40,237 nt of DNA from an uncultured Acetatifactor sp. (GTDB lineage: Bacteria; Bacillota; Clostridia; Lachnospirales; Lachnospiraceae). The stretch covers positions 1 to 40,237 of the forward strand of contig CAJULV010000037.1 in NCBI GenBank assembly GCA_910587555.1, in the 5' to 3' direction. A program made the position numbers and the translations under genes. Below the pieces are notes generated by a model. It did not search any database. It was given only the letters and a program-made list of their open reading frames with translations, and was not told the origin of the DNA. Positions 40,185-40,237 of this stretch are shown here, in pieces (position 1 is the first letter of the stretch; every line of letters begins with the position of its first letter).

Positions 40185-40237
40185 CAGCTGATAGGGGAAT
40201 CGAACCCCTGTTTCCGCCGTGAGAGGGCGGCGTCTTG
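40185..40237 (-). tRNA. tRNA-Glu (anticodon CUC), 3' part, cut by window edge
   Basis: On the minus strand an anticodon stem CCGCC/GGCGG encloses the 7-nt loop CUCUCAC, giving anticodon CUC with U33 before it. A standard T-arm AGGGG-TTCGATT-CCCCT, a 7-nt acceptor 3' strand (40186-40192) and a G discriminator follow. CCA is not encoded. The 5' acceptor and most of the D-arm lie beyond the window. Confidence 0.9.

Noticed and set aside
1..40237. CRISPR array, prophage, restriction, toxin-antitoxin or defence island
   Set aside because: No regularly spaced repeat/unique-spacer pattern and no relevant protein families. The only repeat arrays are the 32-bp direct tandem units and the intragenic repeats.

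Overview
The window comes from a motile, low-to-mid G+C Gram-positive bacterium of the Clostridia, most likely a flagellated member of the Lachnospiraceae. Three things point there: the protein sequences, the Gram-positive gene order topA / codY / flgB ... sigD ... rpsB / tsf (also known from Bacillus subtilis), and the presence of codY, fliY, cheC/cheD and flbD (swrD) in one fla/che locus. All genes lie on the minus strand, so the locus is read from high to low coordinates.

Right end (40237 to 36500): the 3' part of a tRNA-Glu(CUC) with its terminator, then topA (DNA topoisomerase I), codY (global nutritional repressor), and a 366-bp gap holding a long inverted repeat, short repeated boxes and a probable promoter for the flagellar operon.

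Centre (36493 to 7887): one long, tightly packed flagellar/chemotaxis operon in the order flgB-flgC-fliE-fliF-fliG-fliH-fliI-fliJ-motE/ylxF-fliK-flgD-flg(TIGR02530)-flgE-flbD-motA-motB-fliL-fliM-fliY-cheY-fliO-fliP-fliQ-fliR-flhB-flhA-flhF-flhG-ycgR(PilZ)-cheC-cheD-small membrane protein-sigD. It builds the rod, MS ring, C ring, type III export apparatus, hook and stator, and supplies the switch-binding chemotaxis proteins and the flagellar sigma factor. cheA, cheW, cheB, cheR, flgM, flagellin and filament-cap genes are not in the window.

Operon tail (7869 to 3963): fapA (DUF342), a MITE-like repeat, a 102-residue unknown, a membrane-anchored coiled-coil/DUF6115-type protein in the position of B. 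subtilis swrB, a 32-bp tandem repeat array, and a protein with a lone MltG-type LysM-like domain behind a Gly/Ser/Asn repeat linker. A rho-independent terminator closes the operon. This tail is the least understood part of the window.

Left end (3818 to 1): an intact insertion sequence with matching terminal inverted repeats sits between the flagellar terminator and the rpsB promoter. It is followed by a structured rpsB leader, rpsB, tsf, the tsf terminator and, at the window edge, what looks like the 5' end of a class C group II intron placed just after that terminator.

I see no CRISPR array, phage, restriction or toxin system. The candidates for new biology are the uncharacterised operon-tail proteins, the tandem repeats, the boxes in front of flgB and the rpsB leader.
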